64,000 bases of DNA from Balanoglossus misakiensis. Taxonomy: Eukaryota > Hemichordata. Each line of letters opens with the position of its first letter. Position 1 is the stretch's first letter. The position numbers were made by a program, and so were the translations under genes. Positions 33,801 to 45,600 of this stretch are shown here, piece by piece. The notes under the pieces are model-generated. The model searched no databases. It saw only the letters and a program-made list of their open reading frames with translations, and was not told where the DNA came from. Location of the stretch: contig CM082585.2 of NCBI GenBank assembly GCA_040954595.2, positions 2,480,001 through 2,544,000 on the forward strand, read 5' to 3'.

Positions 33801-34863
33801 GCCGGACACATTATACGTGATAATGTTACCTCACATGATCAAGTCATTTTGATCACAAATAATATGTAAATAACAACTGAATATTTTTCAGTAAAAGAAT
33901 CTACTAAATTTTAATTAATGAATCAATGTTGCTTGCTGAGTATATTTCAAGTCGCATTTATTTATTTTTAAAAAATCTAAAGCAAAATGTAATTGTTCAA
34001 TGAATTTTGAATGACACCATATATTGAATTTTAGCATGTTTTATACGGACCATGTTTTCAGTGTTGATTTGTTCCATTTATTTATCTTCATCTGAAGATA
34101 AATATGTTGTGAATGTTGTGAAAAGTGAATAAATATGTTGTTCAGTTTACATGCAACAATCTTTGTGGATATATTTGAATGCAGGTTGGGCAAGCAGAGC
34201 GAGGGAAATAATTTCATTGAAGAGACATCACTTGTCAAATATGGCGGCCATATTGGTTTTGTCACATGGTCTGTCATGTGACCTGGCTCATGACGATCAA
34301 ACAATTTTTATCAAAAAAACACTGATCAAACTATTTATCAAAACAACACTGGCTTGACATTATGTTGACTGCATCAACAAGTGGTGCCAACATATCTTTG
34401 ATTTTACTATGTATGTAGATAATCAGCTTGTTCAGTAATAATTACATCAATCAGTTATGTCCAAATTCAATAGCATAATTTTTAATTTTCAAACATATGA
34501 AACACTCAGAGTGCCAAGAGTTGTTTGTTATTATTAAAAATGTGCAAAAAAGCATAAAATATTTCTTGATATTTCATTTTAGGTTGCTCAATGGATAAAT
34601 ATTATTTCAAAATATCATCAACCATTCATATTCCATGGCAGTGCTGGTCACGTGACAGGTCACATGACTGATCACGTGACACAATATTTTAATTAAAACA
34701 AAGCTTAGTTAATAATGATTCAGAAAATATATAGTTTGTGCATTCAAACATCAACTCATCAAACACAATTGACTGTTAACTGACTACACCCAGTTTTATG
34801 CCCATTTGTATATATTGGCTGTGGTATATGGTATTACATAGGCAATGGTAGTCAAGGGGTTAA

Positions 34864-35534
34864 CACACAAGCCCAATTATTATTTATCCTCAAAGGTGTG
34901 TTTCGAGCCAAGATATGCTCTTTAAGTGATTAACAGAGCTATTTGTTATAATTTCTTGGCTGTCCTGGGCCCATGAAATTTCTCTCTTCCCTTTAAAAAC
35001 TTATTTCCTTCATGAAAAAAAAGTATTTCTACTTATAAGGATCCAAATACTTTACGAGAATATGCATTCTAACTGTGTTTGTGCAACTGACAGGAGAACT
35101 GGTCCAAGTGACCGCATACGGGTCTAGCGCCACCACTCGTCTGGGACTCTCGTTTACCTTGACCTTTGCCAACTTGACCCGGATTTGTGGTTGTTTCTAT
35201 TGTCAGTCCTCCAGTGCTATAAAACATGGCGTTGTTGTAGTGTTCGAGTTGCCAATGAAGTGTGAGTATCATTTTTAATAAAAGTGATTGGATACTGGTC
35301 TAGGGGGTGTATGTAACAATTGGAATCAAAACTTTGAATTCGTATTTGAACAGCTCTACAATCTCAGTACTGCACTGGTACATTTGGTCAAACATCTGCC
35401 TCTTCAGCAGCATATGCCGTTGTTGCACTGCAGGGCCAGTACACATATCAACAAGCAGTAGGCGACTGCGTTCAGTAGAAGAACTGTTCTTTTTTGTTTT
35501 TTCTAAACATACACTTAAAAGATAATAAAAATTA
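34864..35534. other. no gene seen
   Basis: Non-coding flank of the piggyBac element. Short frames at 35069-35563 lack support. Confidence 0.5.
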
Positions 35535-37606
35535 AAGCTGCAAGCAGCATTGAAGGGGCCCAAGCATAGAGTTAATAACCATTAGACTCCATTCAGGGTT
35601 GTACCATTCAAATGCGTAGGCTGTATTTGCTCTCGATGTTGAGATATGGGGAGTAGGCAACCACCTGAAATGCATGTCGTACAAGTACAAAAACAACAAC
35701 CAAAGGTGAACTTCTACGTTGTAAGTACTTCAGTAAGTACTTCAAAGGTCAGCTGAGGGTACCCAAAAATTGGACCAAAAATTTTGATTCTTATTTGGTT
35801 CATATTCAGGACAACGGAAAATCCTCGCCCTTTGAGTTGGTCAAATTAGGTATGACCATAAAATGAGTTACGCAAGTAAGTTACAGGTGGCCCCAGGAAT
35901 TTAGCATTTCATGACGCAGAGGTCCTACCCTACCCCTCCAAACACCTGGCTATATATGATTTGCATGCTAACATATGGAAAGCAGGTCAATGGACACCTG
36001 AGGTCAACCAAATATTTGACAAAAAAATTTCATTCCTGTTTATGTCATGTGCAACAAATCCTACATTTGCAGCCCTTTCACTTTGCCTACCATTAGGTAT
36101 GCACGGAATACATGAATCAAGCAGGTGTCACAGGTATCCCCATGTATTTGGCATTTCATGATAGTTTCATCCCTCCAAATACCAAAGCTGCAGCTGTACA
36201 ACGTGCTGAGATATGGCACTGTACGACAGAGGTCATCCAAATCACCTTATACATTTGGGCAAAAACCAACTGACACTTACATTCGTCCGTGTGGAACAAA
36301 AACCACACATATCGCCCTGTTGGTTAGTGTTCAATTAAATGTACAAAATCAATGACTTCGGCAGGTGCAACGGGTGACCCCGCCTTTGGTATATCATTAT
36401 GGTCCCATCCGTATATCCCCCCCCCCCACCACGCCAAAGCTGCATGCATCTGCTGTTATTCACTAAGCAAAAGTAGGTGAAATGTCACATAAGGTCGCCC
36501 ACAACTTGACAGGAAAATCGGACTTCATATTGATCCATGTGCAACAAATACCATGCTAGCATCCCTTTCATTGACCCCACAATTACGCATGCACGTAATA
36601 GAGTTACGCAGGTGTCACAGGTGACCCCCGAATCGGGCGTATTATTTTGGTCCCATAGAGCTGCATGAAGCTGCGTGCCATTACGGGCGACATGATAACC
36701 CCCACGGCCACCTGCGGGCCGAACCCCATACTGAACGTTCAGTTGCAACGTCACGACTGAAGTAGGAACATTTGAACGGCAACGAAGCCTGATCTCTGAT
36801 TATTGCTGGTACCATACTCCCTTTGTGCAAGAAAATCACTGGTCTGCTTATGTATTTCGGCCAATTTCCCGAACTACTATCCACTACATGTGACTACCTA
36901 AATGCTAATGAAACCTCCCACAACATTAGCGACTGAGGGTCAAAGTCCGCTGCCGCATTACATTGAATGTTAACCAGTGTAGCCGGGGCTGCAGAGACAC
37001 ATTTAAACGGCAACAGCTAACAAACTCAGCGTAATTCAATAAATCGCCCTTACACAGCCTGAACTCCGATAATTTTCCCAAAATTCATTCTGTGGAAAAT
37101 AATCACTGGTCTGTTTACGTATTTCAGCCGATTTTCCAAGGACTACTGCAACCCTCCTGCTAATGAGATCTCCACAACATTACGTAATGACGGTCAAAGT
37201 CCGATGCCCCAGTGTTTGTCCTCAGCCCACCAAAAAATGCGAAAAATATTACAAAAATCTTCTTCTCAAAATCGACGTGGCCTAGGACCTTAAAATTTGG
37301 CACAGGGGATTTTGGCCACATGGTCTACGAAAATCGCGAAACGAATGTACATGCCCCCATTAACGTGCAAATTAGGTCAATTTGAAAATTTCGCTCGATT
37401 ATAGCCACCAAGTCACGTGACTAATTACAAATTCAAAGGGCAGGTGCACTAGTACTCATGGGCCCCAACCACCGTGCCAAGTTTCATAGGCGTAGACCCA
37501 GGGATTTTTTAGCAAAACGGGAGCAAAAAAACGACTCAAGAAGAAAGAAGAAAAACTCCAGCAATAACAGAAGGGGACCAAGCGCCCTCAGGCGCTTGGT
37601 CCCCTA
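35535..37606 (+). mobile_element. dispersed GCTGCAAGCAGC element, ~2.1 kb, with perfect 3' hairpin
   Basis: Starts AAAGCTGCAAGCAGCATTGA and GGGGCCCAAGC. It carries several degraded ~235-bp internal repeats built on GGTCA.CTGAGGTCA, CATATTGATCCATGTGCAA and a CACAGGTGACCCC box (35640-36660). It ends in a 15-bp perfect stem (37572-37586 with 37591-37605, loop CTCA) that spells GGGGACCAAGCGCC, followed by AAAA. Shorter relatives are at 6776-6983, 16735-17058 and 25440-26694. No protein is encoded. The transposition mechanism is unknown to me; the ends are neither simple inverted repeats nor a poly-A tail. Confidence 0.75.
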
Positions 37607-37822
37607 AAAATGAAATATCAGCCTTGAAAAAGAAGTCTGAGTGCAAACTAGCACAGAATTAATAGTGACATCATCGGTGGCACACAGAAACTGAGGATCA
37701 ATAATTAGTTCATTGGCGCATCATCTTACTTGTAATGGTATTTTTTGTGGGAGCTGCAAGCCATTATGTTTTACTACCACAAATAAATTGATGCTAATTG
37801 ATTATTCATAAAAGTACACAGT

Positions 37823-38200
37823 TCCATATCTACACTGAGTAGTGTTGTTTAGTTTGATTTAGTTGTGGAGTGGTCGAGGGTCCCTTGCTGTATCTTAAGG
37901 AGTGACCGATGGCCATTTGTGGTACCTCTCTCGTCATCCTTAAAACTGCTGCCTTGTACATAAACACTTGCCTAAGGCGTCGGCGATTTTAGGGTGGGTG
38001 GGTGGGTGCTCTCTGTCATGCTCCGCCGTGAGAAGGCATGGGCACTACATCTGGGTAGAACCTTATATACCAGACCTCATGCATATTCATATATAGTAAA
38101 CCAATCACTACGCAGTGTAGCTAGTTCCCCATCTACACTGCGTAGTGTTGTTTAGTTTGATTTAGTTTGATTTAGTGGTCGAGGGTCCCTTGCCTCCTCT
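37823..38200. repeat. duplicated flank of a small LTR element
   Basis: A block of about 70 bp (ATCTACACTG, then AGTGTTGTTTAGTTTGATTT, then GTGGTCGAGGGTCCCTTGC) occurs at 37823-37895 and again at 38125-38195. The first copy lies left of the 38007 repeat and the second lies right of it. Confidence 0.7.
38007..38126 (-). repeat. LTR-like direct repeat, left copy
   Basis: 120 bp starting TGCTCTCTGTCATGCTCCGC and ending CAGTGTAGCTAGTT. It differs from 40127-40246 at only a few positions. On the minus strand it contains TATATATGAATA, a TATA-like site. CACTACGCAGTGTAG at its end pairs with CTACACTGCGTAGTG at 38133-38147 to form a 15-bp perfect stem. Confidence 0.8.
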
Positions 38201-38340
38201 CTTGGTCTCTCGACCGTACCCCAAAAACATACCCCTCTCCAATACTCATCACGCACATCCACAAATACCACACAGAGCTGAAAAGGTAAAAAAACCCTCA
38301 ATTCAATATCTTTCGTAATCAAAACGACAATCAATTGGTT

Positions 38341-38392
38341 TTTGTTTTTGTTTTTGTTTTGTTTTTGTTGGTTTTTTTTTGGGGGGGGGGAA
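38341..38392. repeat. T-rich and poly-G low-complexity run
   Basis: TTTTTG repeats followed by a run of ten G. Confidence 0.8.
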
Positions 38393-38687
38393 CATAATAA
38401 ACCGGGCATAGGGTTAGAAACCCCCGCCTAGTTGAGACAGAAGGGACTGTAATTAGACTACAGTACACCTCCCCCAGGCACGCCCCCATTTCCCCACATG
38501 TGCAAACCATTCATACAGCAACAGAACATTTTACATTACGTTCTTATTTTCCTTTAATCATCATTATCAATTCTGTGTTACAATACAATAGACACTATAG
38601 AATTCCAGCCAAGGTGTCCGCTTTATATCATATGTAGCCATACATCAGGCAGGCAAATCACCGTAAACCTGTACTAATAGCAATAAC

Positions 38688-39314
38688 CTATTTGGTATCT
38701 CTACCTGAACGGGAACGGTAATATTCCCTTCTCCCATCATCATATCTATCAAATCTATCGTAGCGATCATACCTATCACGTCTACCATAACAAAACCTAG
38801 CTATATGTCCAATTCTATTACACTTCCAACATCGCAAACTTGATCTTTCTCTATTCTCTCTGCGATCAGCATTTAAATGGGTATTACTAACGGCTTTCTT
38901 CACTTTTGCAATTTTCTCTAAGATCTCTGCATGTTCACCTGATCCAAGTAGGGAAAGCAACATCTGAGGCATAGCGGGTGATTGCCTCTCTTTACGCAGA
39001 GCCCGTAACATGGCTACGTATTTATGATAGTCCTTATGTCCTATATCCATCGATATGTCCACGAGCATTTCCAGGCGAGCCAAAGCTTCTTCTGGACTAA
39101 AAGCCGCTTCGTCCCGTTCAGCATACAACCGCAACTCTGTCAGATATCTTTCGAACCTGTCGTAGGATTCCAGTCGAGGGCCACTTGACATCTCCTGTCT
39201 TCGAGTATGTGCGGGTCCCTGCAATGCACCAATCAAAGCATAAACCTTAGCACCTGGGGTACGCCGCACGTTTAGCGTGTAATTTACATGACAATTACTT
39301 CTGGCCACACCCAT
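38688..39314 (-). CDS. Gag-like protein with one CCHC zinc knuckle
   Basis: A 208-residue frame. A helical capsid-like region (RFERYLTELRLYAERDEAAF, EALARLEMLVDISMDIG) is followed by one retroviral-type zinc knuckle (CWKCNRIGHIARFC) and a highly charged tail made of RYDR and FDRY repeats. No protease, RT or integrase is present between the flanking 120-bp repeats, so this is a Gag-only, non-autonomous element that would need pol from elsewhere. The tail resembles an RNA-binding domain. It could also be a partial copy of a larger element. Confidence 0.65.
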   Translation of the reverse strand: MGVARSNCHVNYTLNVRRTPGAKVYALIGALQGPAHTRRQEMSSGPRLESYDRFERYLTELRLYAERDEAAFSPEEALARLEMLVDISMDIGHKDYHKYVAMLRALRKERQSPAMPQMLLSLLGSGEHAEILEKIAKVKKAVSNTHLNADRRENRERSSLRCWKCNRIGHIARFCYGRRDRYDRYDRFDRYDDGRREYYRSRSGRDTK

Positions 39315-39539
39315 TCACAGTCAGCCTGCAATATTTTCCTCTGCAGCAGTCATATTCATTCCAACTAGCGCTCGATAATTCGTCAACCCAAATGTTACAA
39401 CCTGCCATGACCAATCCGACTACCTTTTCACATTATGTAACGAGTACACCGATTCCAGACTCGTCAAACCCAAATACGAAAAGAAAAACACTTGGGGACG
39501 ACTCATTACCTTCATTACCATTCATTACAGTCTCAGTTT

Positions 39540-39745
39540 TTTCATGGGGACGACTCAAGTTTCTTCTCCATTAACAACGGTAAATTCGTCAACCCAAAAC
39601 CGTATTTCATAACTTTCCATGGGGACGACTCAATACTCAGTTTCTTCGCCATTAACAACTGTCAATTCGTCATACCCACAACCATATTTATAACTCTTCA
39701 TGGGGACGACTCAATAATCACTTCTCTTTCGTCAGACCCAAATAC
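39540..39745. repeat. short tandem repeat, three copies of ~80 bp
   Basis: CATGGGGACGACTCAA occurs at 39543, 39618 and 39699, followed by TTTCTTC and CCATTAACAAC blocks in two of the three. It lies in the 5' untranslated side of the Gag-like element. Confidence 0.75.
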
Positions 39746-40126
39746 ATCACATTCTCATTCGAAATGACTCCAGTCCCAGTTCCCGATTATATCTTCGGTC
39801 TTGAACGCAGAATATCAGAATACAAGCTGGCTGTGGAAAGACAACACAGCAAAATGCACCAAATAATATTCGATCTGCAAGGTGAAACTTGCCGCATCGA
39901 CTGGTTGCACTTGGCTGGTACCCGTTGAGGCTGTTCAGGTACTGGTAAGAGCGACAGTAGCATTGGTGGTAGTGGCAGTCGCAGTCCTGGTTGTAGACAT
40001 TCTACTCACAGCCAAAGTATTGAGAACTGGTGTTTGCAGTGCTGTTACAACTGTTGCTTTTGTGGTTGGAGTTGCCATTCTGAATTCCACCTAGAAAACT
40101 TGATGACGAGCGAGGTACACGGAATA

Positions 40127-40246
40127 TGCTCTCTGTCACGCTCCGCCGTGAGAAGGCATGGGCACTACATCTGTGTAGAACCTTATAAACCAGACCTCAT
40201 GCATATTCATATATAGTCAACCAATCACTACGCAGTGTAGCTAGTT
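40127..40246 (-). repeat. LTR-like direct repeat, right copy
   Basis: Matches 38007-38126 over 120 bp. Read on the minus strand it is the upstream copy for the Gag-like gene at 39314-38688, so the element would span about 38007-40246. Confidence 0.8.
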
Positions 40247-41177
40247 TTTGGAACTACTGCCGGCAGTGTAAAAACCCTAGCTAGTAACCTGCGGGTGAAA
40301 CAAGGCAACACTCGGTAGCTCCCGGGAACAGTTCAATTTCATGGTTATATAATTACATGTGCGGGTCCAGTGAAAAAATGGGTCCCGTGAACATTCCCAA
40401 ATTTATGCCTCGTCACCAAGGTCCTTGGAAAGAGGCACATATTAAAACAGGCACTTAGTCTGGTATTTTGCTTTGTCAACTTTGGACAAGCTTTACCCTT
40501 GCATGCCCCGTGAGTCACAATGCACATCAGGCATCAACATAACTTTAAAACACGATGACTTTTACACCGTGTGTAGGTTATATTATTGATTGCTACAATA
40601 TTTTCAGTGTTTGGGTGTTAAAATCAGCTTCATGTCAATATAATCCAGGCATTATCACTGAAGAGGTGTGAATGAGCGAAGGCATTTAAGGGACTCCTCT
40701 GTGCAAACACTGCCCTAGCTACCAGTTTTGAAGTTATATGATAAAGTGTATCACATCGACAGGCAATGCCCTTTACTGTAAGATGTTAAGTGTTACGTTT
40801 TTTGTGCTTTATTTTTCATAGCAATGGTGAAAAAAATAGTTTTTGGTGAATATAAAGCAATATTTTTTTTTTCAGTTTCCATCGTGACGTGAAGAATCAT
40901 GATGTTTATCAACCAATGAAATAGTATATAGCGATATATAAAAATGTCCTAATTGCTTGGAAAACTACATCCAACTATAACCTTCAACACTCCATATGCA
41001 ACATGTATTCAAAGCATAGTATGTTTCCACACTGAAAATGAATTACCTGGACTAAACTTCACAGTGGGTTATTAACAATGCACAGATTAGATAATTTGAC
41101 ACAATAGTCAAAGGCTGATATTTGTCACTGTGTGTGACCAGGGTATCATTTTAAACACATACTGGACTTTGACTACT
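40247..41177. other. no gene seen
   Basis: AT-rich unassigned sequence. It is the left genomic flank of the gypsy 2/L1 nest. Confidence 0.5.
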
Positions 41178-41351
41178 ATGTCTGTTATGTTACAGGGGTC
41201 ATAGGTCATGGCGCTGGAGTGAACAGTGTGGTCACACCGTCACTAAAAGCAGGTCGAAATTTCATGGTAATAGTCCACCAGGTTTAACATTTGACATTAC
41301 TGTTACTGATTTAAAGTTACCTAGAACGCTTGTAGCGGACCTGGAAGTGAT

Positions 41352-42125
41352 ATGGCAAACGCAACCCGAAATAAGAGCAAACAAGTCGGTACGGACAACC
41401 AAGACATCGCAGCGTACTTCAAAGATGGCGGCGGTACATCAGAACCGGGCGTGCGAGAAGGTGAGAGTGGCTTCTCTCGTGACTCGCTGAAAGCCTTAAT
41501 GAAGGAATGTCTGCAGGACTTAGAGGAGAAAGTGGGCTCGATATCTGACCGGGTTTCAACGATTATAACTGAACAACGAAAGCTGTCTGAAAGAATGGAA
41601 CTTGTTGAAACGAAATACACTGAACTTGAAAAGGCCATGCAGTATGCATATGACGACATAGATACGCTGAAGGGAGAGAACGTGGAGTTGAAGGCAGACT
41701 TTCAGAAACTTCAAACAAAATTAGAGGAGTTTACCAAAAGAAATGAACAAGTTGAGAGTTCGGTGACAAGGCTTGAAAGATACTCCCGAAACTACAATCT
41801 CCGTATTGGAGGCATACCCGAAAAAGAAGATGAAAATTGCGTTGAAACCATAAAGAGACTCGCTGCAGAAAAGTTCAAGATGGCGGACATTTTGATTGAC
41901 AATGCCCACCGCAGTCCAAGTGTGAAAGACACTCGCAGTAAATCTGGCAAACCGAGGCATATCATCGTTAAACTCCCTCTTCGATTACAGCGGAGTGAAC
42001 TACTGAGAAACTGGCGTACGGCTTTCAGAGGTACGGACATTTTTGTCAAACCAGACTTGTGCCCAGCGGACTATAAAGTCAAGCAAAGCCTCCGTACAAC
42101 GAAAAAAAGAAAGTCAAGTTCGTAA
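41352..42125 (+). CDS. L1 ORF1: coiled-coil RNA-binding protein
   Basis: 257 residues. After a disordered N-terminus, a long coiled coil (residues ~45-135, with LEEKVGSISDRVS and LKADFQKLQTKLEEF) leads into an RRM-like domain starting RYSRNYNLRIGGIPE and a C-terminal domain (ILIDNAHRSP, KPRHIIVKLPLR), the Transposase_22 layout. In the family it forms trimers that package the LINE RNA. The frame is intact. The ~475 bp to the ORF2 start is T-rich spacer without a gene. Confidence 0.88.
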   Translation: MANATRNKSKQVGTDNQDIAAYFKDGGGTSEPGVREGESGFSRDSLKALMKECLQDLEEKVGSISDRVSTIITEQRKLSERMELVETKYTELEKAMQYAYDDIDTLKGENVELKADFQKLQTKLEEFTKRNEQVESSVTRLERYSRNYNLRIGGIPEKEDENCVETIKRLAAEKFKMADILIDNAHRSPSVKDTRSKSGKPRHIIVKLPLRLQRSELLRNWRTAFRGTDIFVKPDLCPADYKVKQSLRTTKKRKSSS

Positions 42126-42600
42126 ATGGTCAACTCTACATCAACAACTCAAAATACACGCCTTCACAACAAGATTACCAGCAAAGACATTGACTTGTTT
42201 ATCATATCCTTTTGATGTCAGTGTGAGAGCAATGTCGCTACTGGTGATCAGTCCTCTTTTACTTGTCTGTATACATGGACACCTGCCATTAGAGAAATGC
42301 TTTTTGTTGACCTGTTATTCGATGTTGTGATCATTCATGTCTTGTTTTTTCTCTCTCTCTCTTTTTTCATTTTACTGCATTAGTCAATTATGCTTTTGAC
42401 TATGGTTATCGCTGTTGGGGAGATATTCTTTCCCCACACCTCCCTAAATTGCTTTACCCCAGATCCGTCACCTTGCCTGTTGTTGTTTTTTTTTGTTTTG
42501 TTTTCGGTCTATGCTGAGCTCGTTGTAGAGTTCATTTTTTTTCCTTTTTTCTTTTCTATTTTGAAAATTTTGGGAGATTTAGAAAAAATTCAGTGCATCT

Positions 42601-45600
42601 TTGTACAGTTATTTTCTGTCAAATTTGATGTCAGAGAACTATAATGTAATTTCAGCAAATGTGCGTGGTATTGCTAACTATAAGAAACGAAAAGGTGTTT
42701 TTCAGTGGTTGCAAAAGAAAAATCCAAATATCATTTTCCTTCAAGAAACTAATAGTGTGCCTAAAGATGAACAGCTGTGGCCAAGTCTACTCCCTGGCCA
42801 TTTTATTTTTTCACACGGTACCTCCAATAGTAGAGGTGTACTTGTTATTTTTAGAAATGTACATTTCTCTATTTATAATGTAAGTACCGATAAAGATTGT
42901 CGGATTATTATTTCAGTAGATATTTTTGAAAAGCCGTATTTACTCATAAATTGTTATGGTCCAAATAATGAAAAATTATTAAATTATTATTATAATGAAA
43001 CTGAGCATGTTTCATATCTTTCACAGATCACTGAAATGCTTTATGCTATGGAAGTAGAACCAGATAGAGAGATTATTTGGGTAAGGGATCATAATATGAC
43101 TATAAATCCTAACTTGGACAGGAAAGGTGGAAACCCAACCACGTGGAAAAAGTCAGCTACTATTTTGAGTGAGCTTTGTGCTAAATTTGATCTTTCGGAT
43201 ATTTGGAGAGTCCGTAATCCTTCCACGAGACGTTTTACCTGGAGCAAATTGCGTCCCGAGTTAATTCAGAGTCGTTTAGATTATTTCTTAGTGAGCAGCT
43301 CTCTGCAGCAAGCTGTCTCAGATACAGATATCATTTCTTGTAATTATAGTGACCATTCTGCAATTACTCTTTCCATTGGTGATAGTCGAGCCAGGCTTGG
43401 GCATTCCTACTGGAAGTTCAATAATAGCTTTCTTCTAGATGATCAGTTTATCAAACTTATTTATGGCAACTTTGAAAATTGGGTAGATGAGTACCACTCT
43501 CAAGAGCCAATTCAAGTTTGGGATTTTTTGAAGTACAAAATTAAGACAGCCTCTCTTTCTTATGGGAAACAAAAGGCAAAAGCTAGAAGAGATAATATTT
43601 CTGAGCTTGAGACCAAGCTTACCCATATGGAGGTAGCTCTAGCTTCTGATCCATCCAATGAGATTAGGGATGAGATTGAATGTATAAGAAAGGAATTGCA
43701 GATAGAATTAGATTACGTTGTTGAAGGTAGCATTATTCGTTCAAGAGCAAACTGGTATGAGCTGGGGGAAAAGAATACAAAGTATTTTCTTAGTTTGGAA
43801 AAGGCTAATTCTAAGAAGTCCCACAGTGTCCAAATTATAAATGATGAAGGAAGGAGGATAACGGACTCTCAAGAGATTTTAGGAGAACTTAAGTCTTTTT
43901 ATTCCAAGCTTTATCATAGTAAACAAAATCATTAAAATCTGAACTCCATTACTGACTTTTTCAACATGGTAAACTTGCCCATGTTAACTGATACAGATAG
44001 TGCCTCTTGTGATGGCCTCATCACTTATGATGAAGCGTTCCAGGCCCTCTCTAGTATGCCATCAAACAAAACTCCAGGTAATGATTGCCTGTCTGTTGAA
44101 TTGTATATGAAATTTTGGCCTCTTATAGGTTACTATGTTGTTTATTCTTTAAACAAAGGTTATGAGATGGGTGTTTTGTCAAACAGTCAGAAGCAAGGTG
44201 TTATCACTCTCATTGAGAAAAAGGGTAAAGACAAACGTTTTGTTAAAAACTGGAGGCACATTACACTCTTAAATGTTGATTACAAGATTGGTGCGAAATG
44301 TATTTCTAGACATTTAGACAAGATCTTGCATAATATTATTAATGAGACCCAGTGTGCTTTTATAAAGGGTCGTCAAATAGGTGATTGTGTAAGAATCATA
44401 GATAGCATTTTGGAGTTTACAAAAATGGAAAACTTACCTGGTATTCTTATGGCAGTAGCTTTTGAGAAGGCTTTTGACAGCCTAGAATGGCCATTTCTGT
44501 ATTGAAGCTTTAAATTTTGGCCCTTCTCTTATGAATTGGATTCGCACTTTTTATTCACATCCAACCAGCTGTGTTCTTAATTGTGGCCTCTCAACAGGAT
44601 ATTTTGATTTACAGCGATGTGTTCGTCAAGGAGACCCTCTATCCCCAGCTCTTTTTATCATTGGGTTGGAAGTACTTTTGTTGCTTTTCAACAAAATGAT
44701 AATATTCATGGCATTGGTATATTAAACAAAGAAATCAAAAATGCTGCATTTGCAGATGATCTGACATGTTTCTTGGCAGACGAAACATCTGCTGTGAATC
44801 TTATTTCTCTTTTAAACAATTTTCATTTAGCATCTGGTTTATGTATAAATCGTAACAAAACGGAAGCTATGTGGCTTGGCAAATGGAGGCACAGAGAGGA
44901 TAAACCTTTTGGTATAAAATGGCCAGAGATGCCAATTAAAATTGTTGGCATTTTCTTTTCTTATAACCTTGCTGCTGCTTATAAAGAAAATATTAAAGGT
45001 CCCTTAGAATCTATGTCACGTTTGCTTTGCCACTGGCGGTCCAGAGGGCTTACCTTAATTGGTAAAATCCAGATTGTTAAAACATTGATAATTTCCAAGT
45101 TTCTGTACATTTTCAACCTTATAAATATCAAAATCTCAGATATCAAAACAATTAACAGTGTCATCCACAAATTTATTTGGAATGGCCCTGATAGGGTCAG
45201 CAGAAATACGATAATCGGTGATATTAGAGAAGGGGGAATAGGCATGATAGACATTTTTGCATTGTACAAAGCTTTTAAAATTTCATGGATTAAGCGCTAC
45301 GTGTCTGAGACAAAGCTCCCATGGAAACTAATTTTGGATTTTTTTCTGCAACCAATTGGTGGCAGACTCATTTTCAGGTGTAACTACAGTGTATAACCTC
45401 TTCCCATTCAACTACCAGACTTTGTCATTGAAATGTTGGAATTTTGGAGTGACATTAATCCTTGTAATTATTTTGGTTTTACGCAACAAATCATTTGGAA
45501 CAACAAAGAAATTCTCATTAACAATTGTTCAATTTTTAATAAGTTTTTCTTCCAAAAAGGTATAGTGTACATTGTAGACATCTTTAATCAATACAATAAT

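Larger units (their letters stand above)
30860..34859 (+). mobile_element. complete piggyBac element, 4.0 kb
   Basis: TTAA lies immediately outside both ends (30856-30859 and 34860-34863). The terminal inverted repeats are CCCCTTGAGTACC on the left and the reverse complement of GGTAGTCAAGGGG on the right, 13 bp with one mismatch. A subterminal direct repeat, CCTTGAGTGCCGGA, occurs at 30871 and 30919. The only gene inside is a piggyBac transposase with three exons. Ends, target duplication and gene therefore agree. Whether it still moves cannot be told from one copy. Confidence 0.93.

Noticed and set aside
37573-37608. Helitron 3' end (hairpin plus CTAA)
   Set aside because: The stem is longer and closer to the end than usual, the following base is A rather than T, and no 5' TC or Rep/helicase gene was found; left as an open possibility only.
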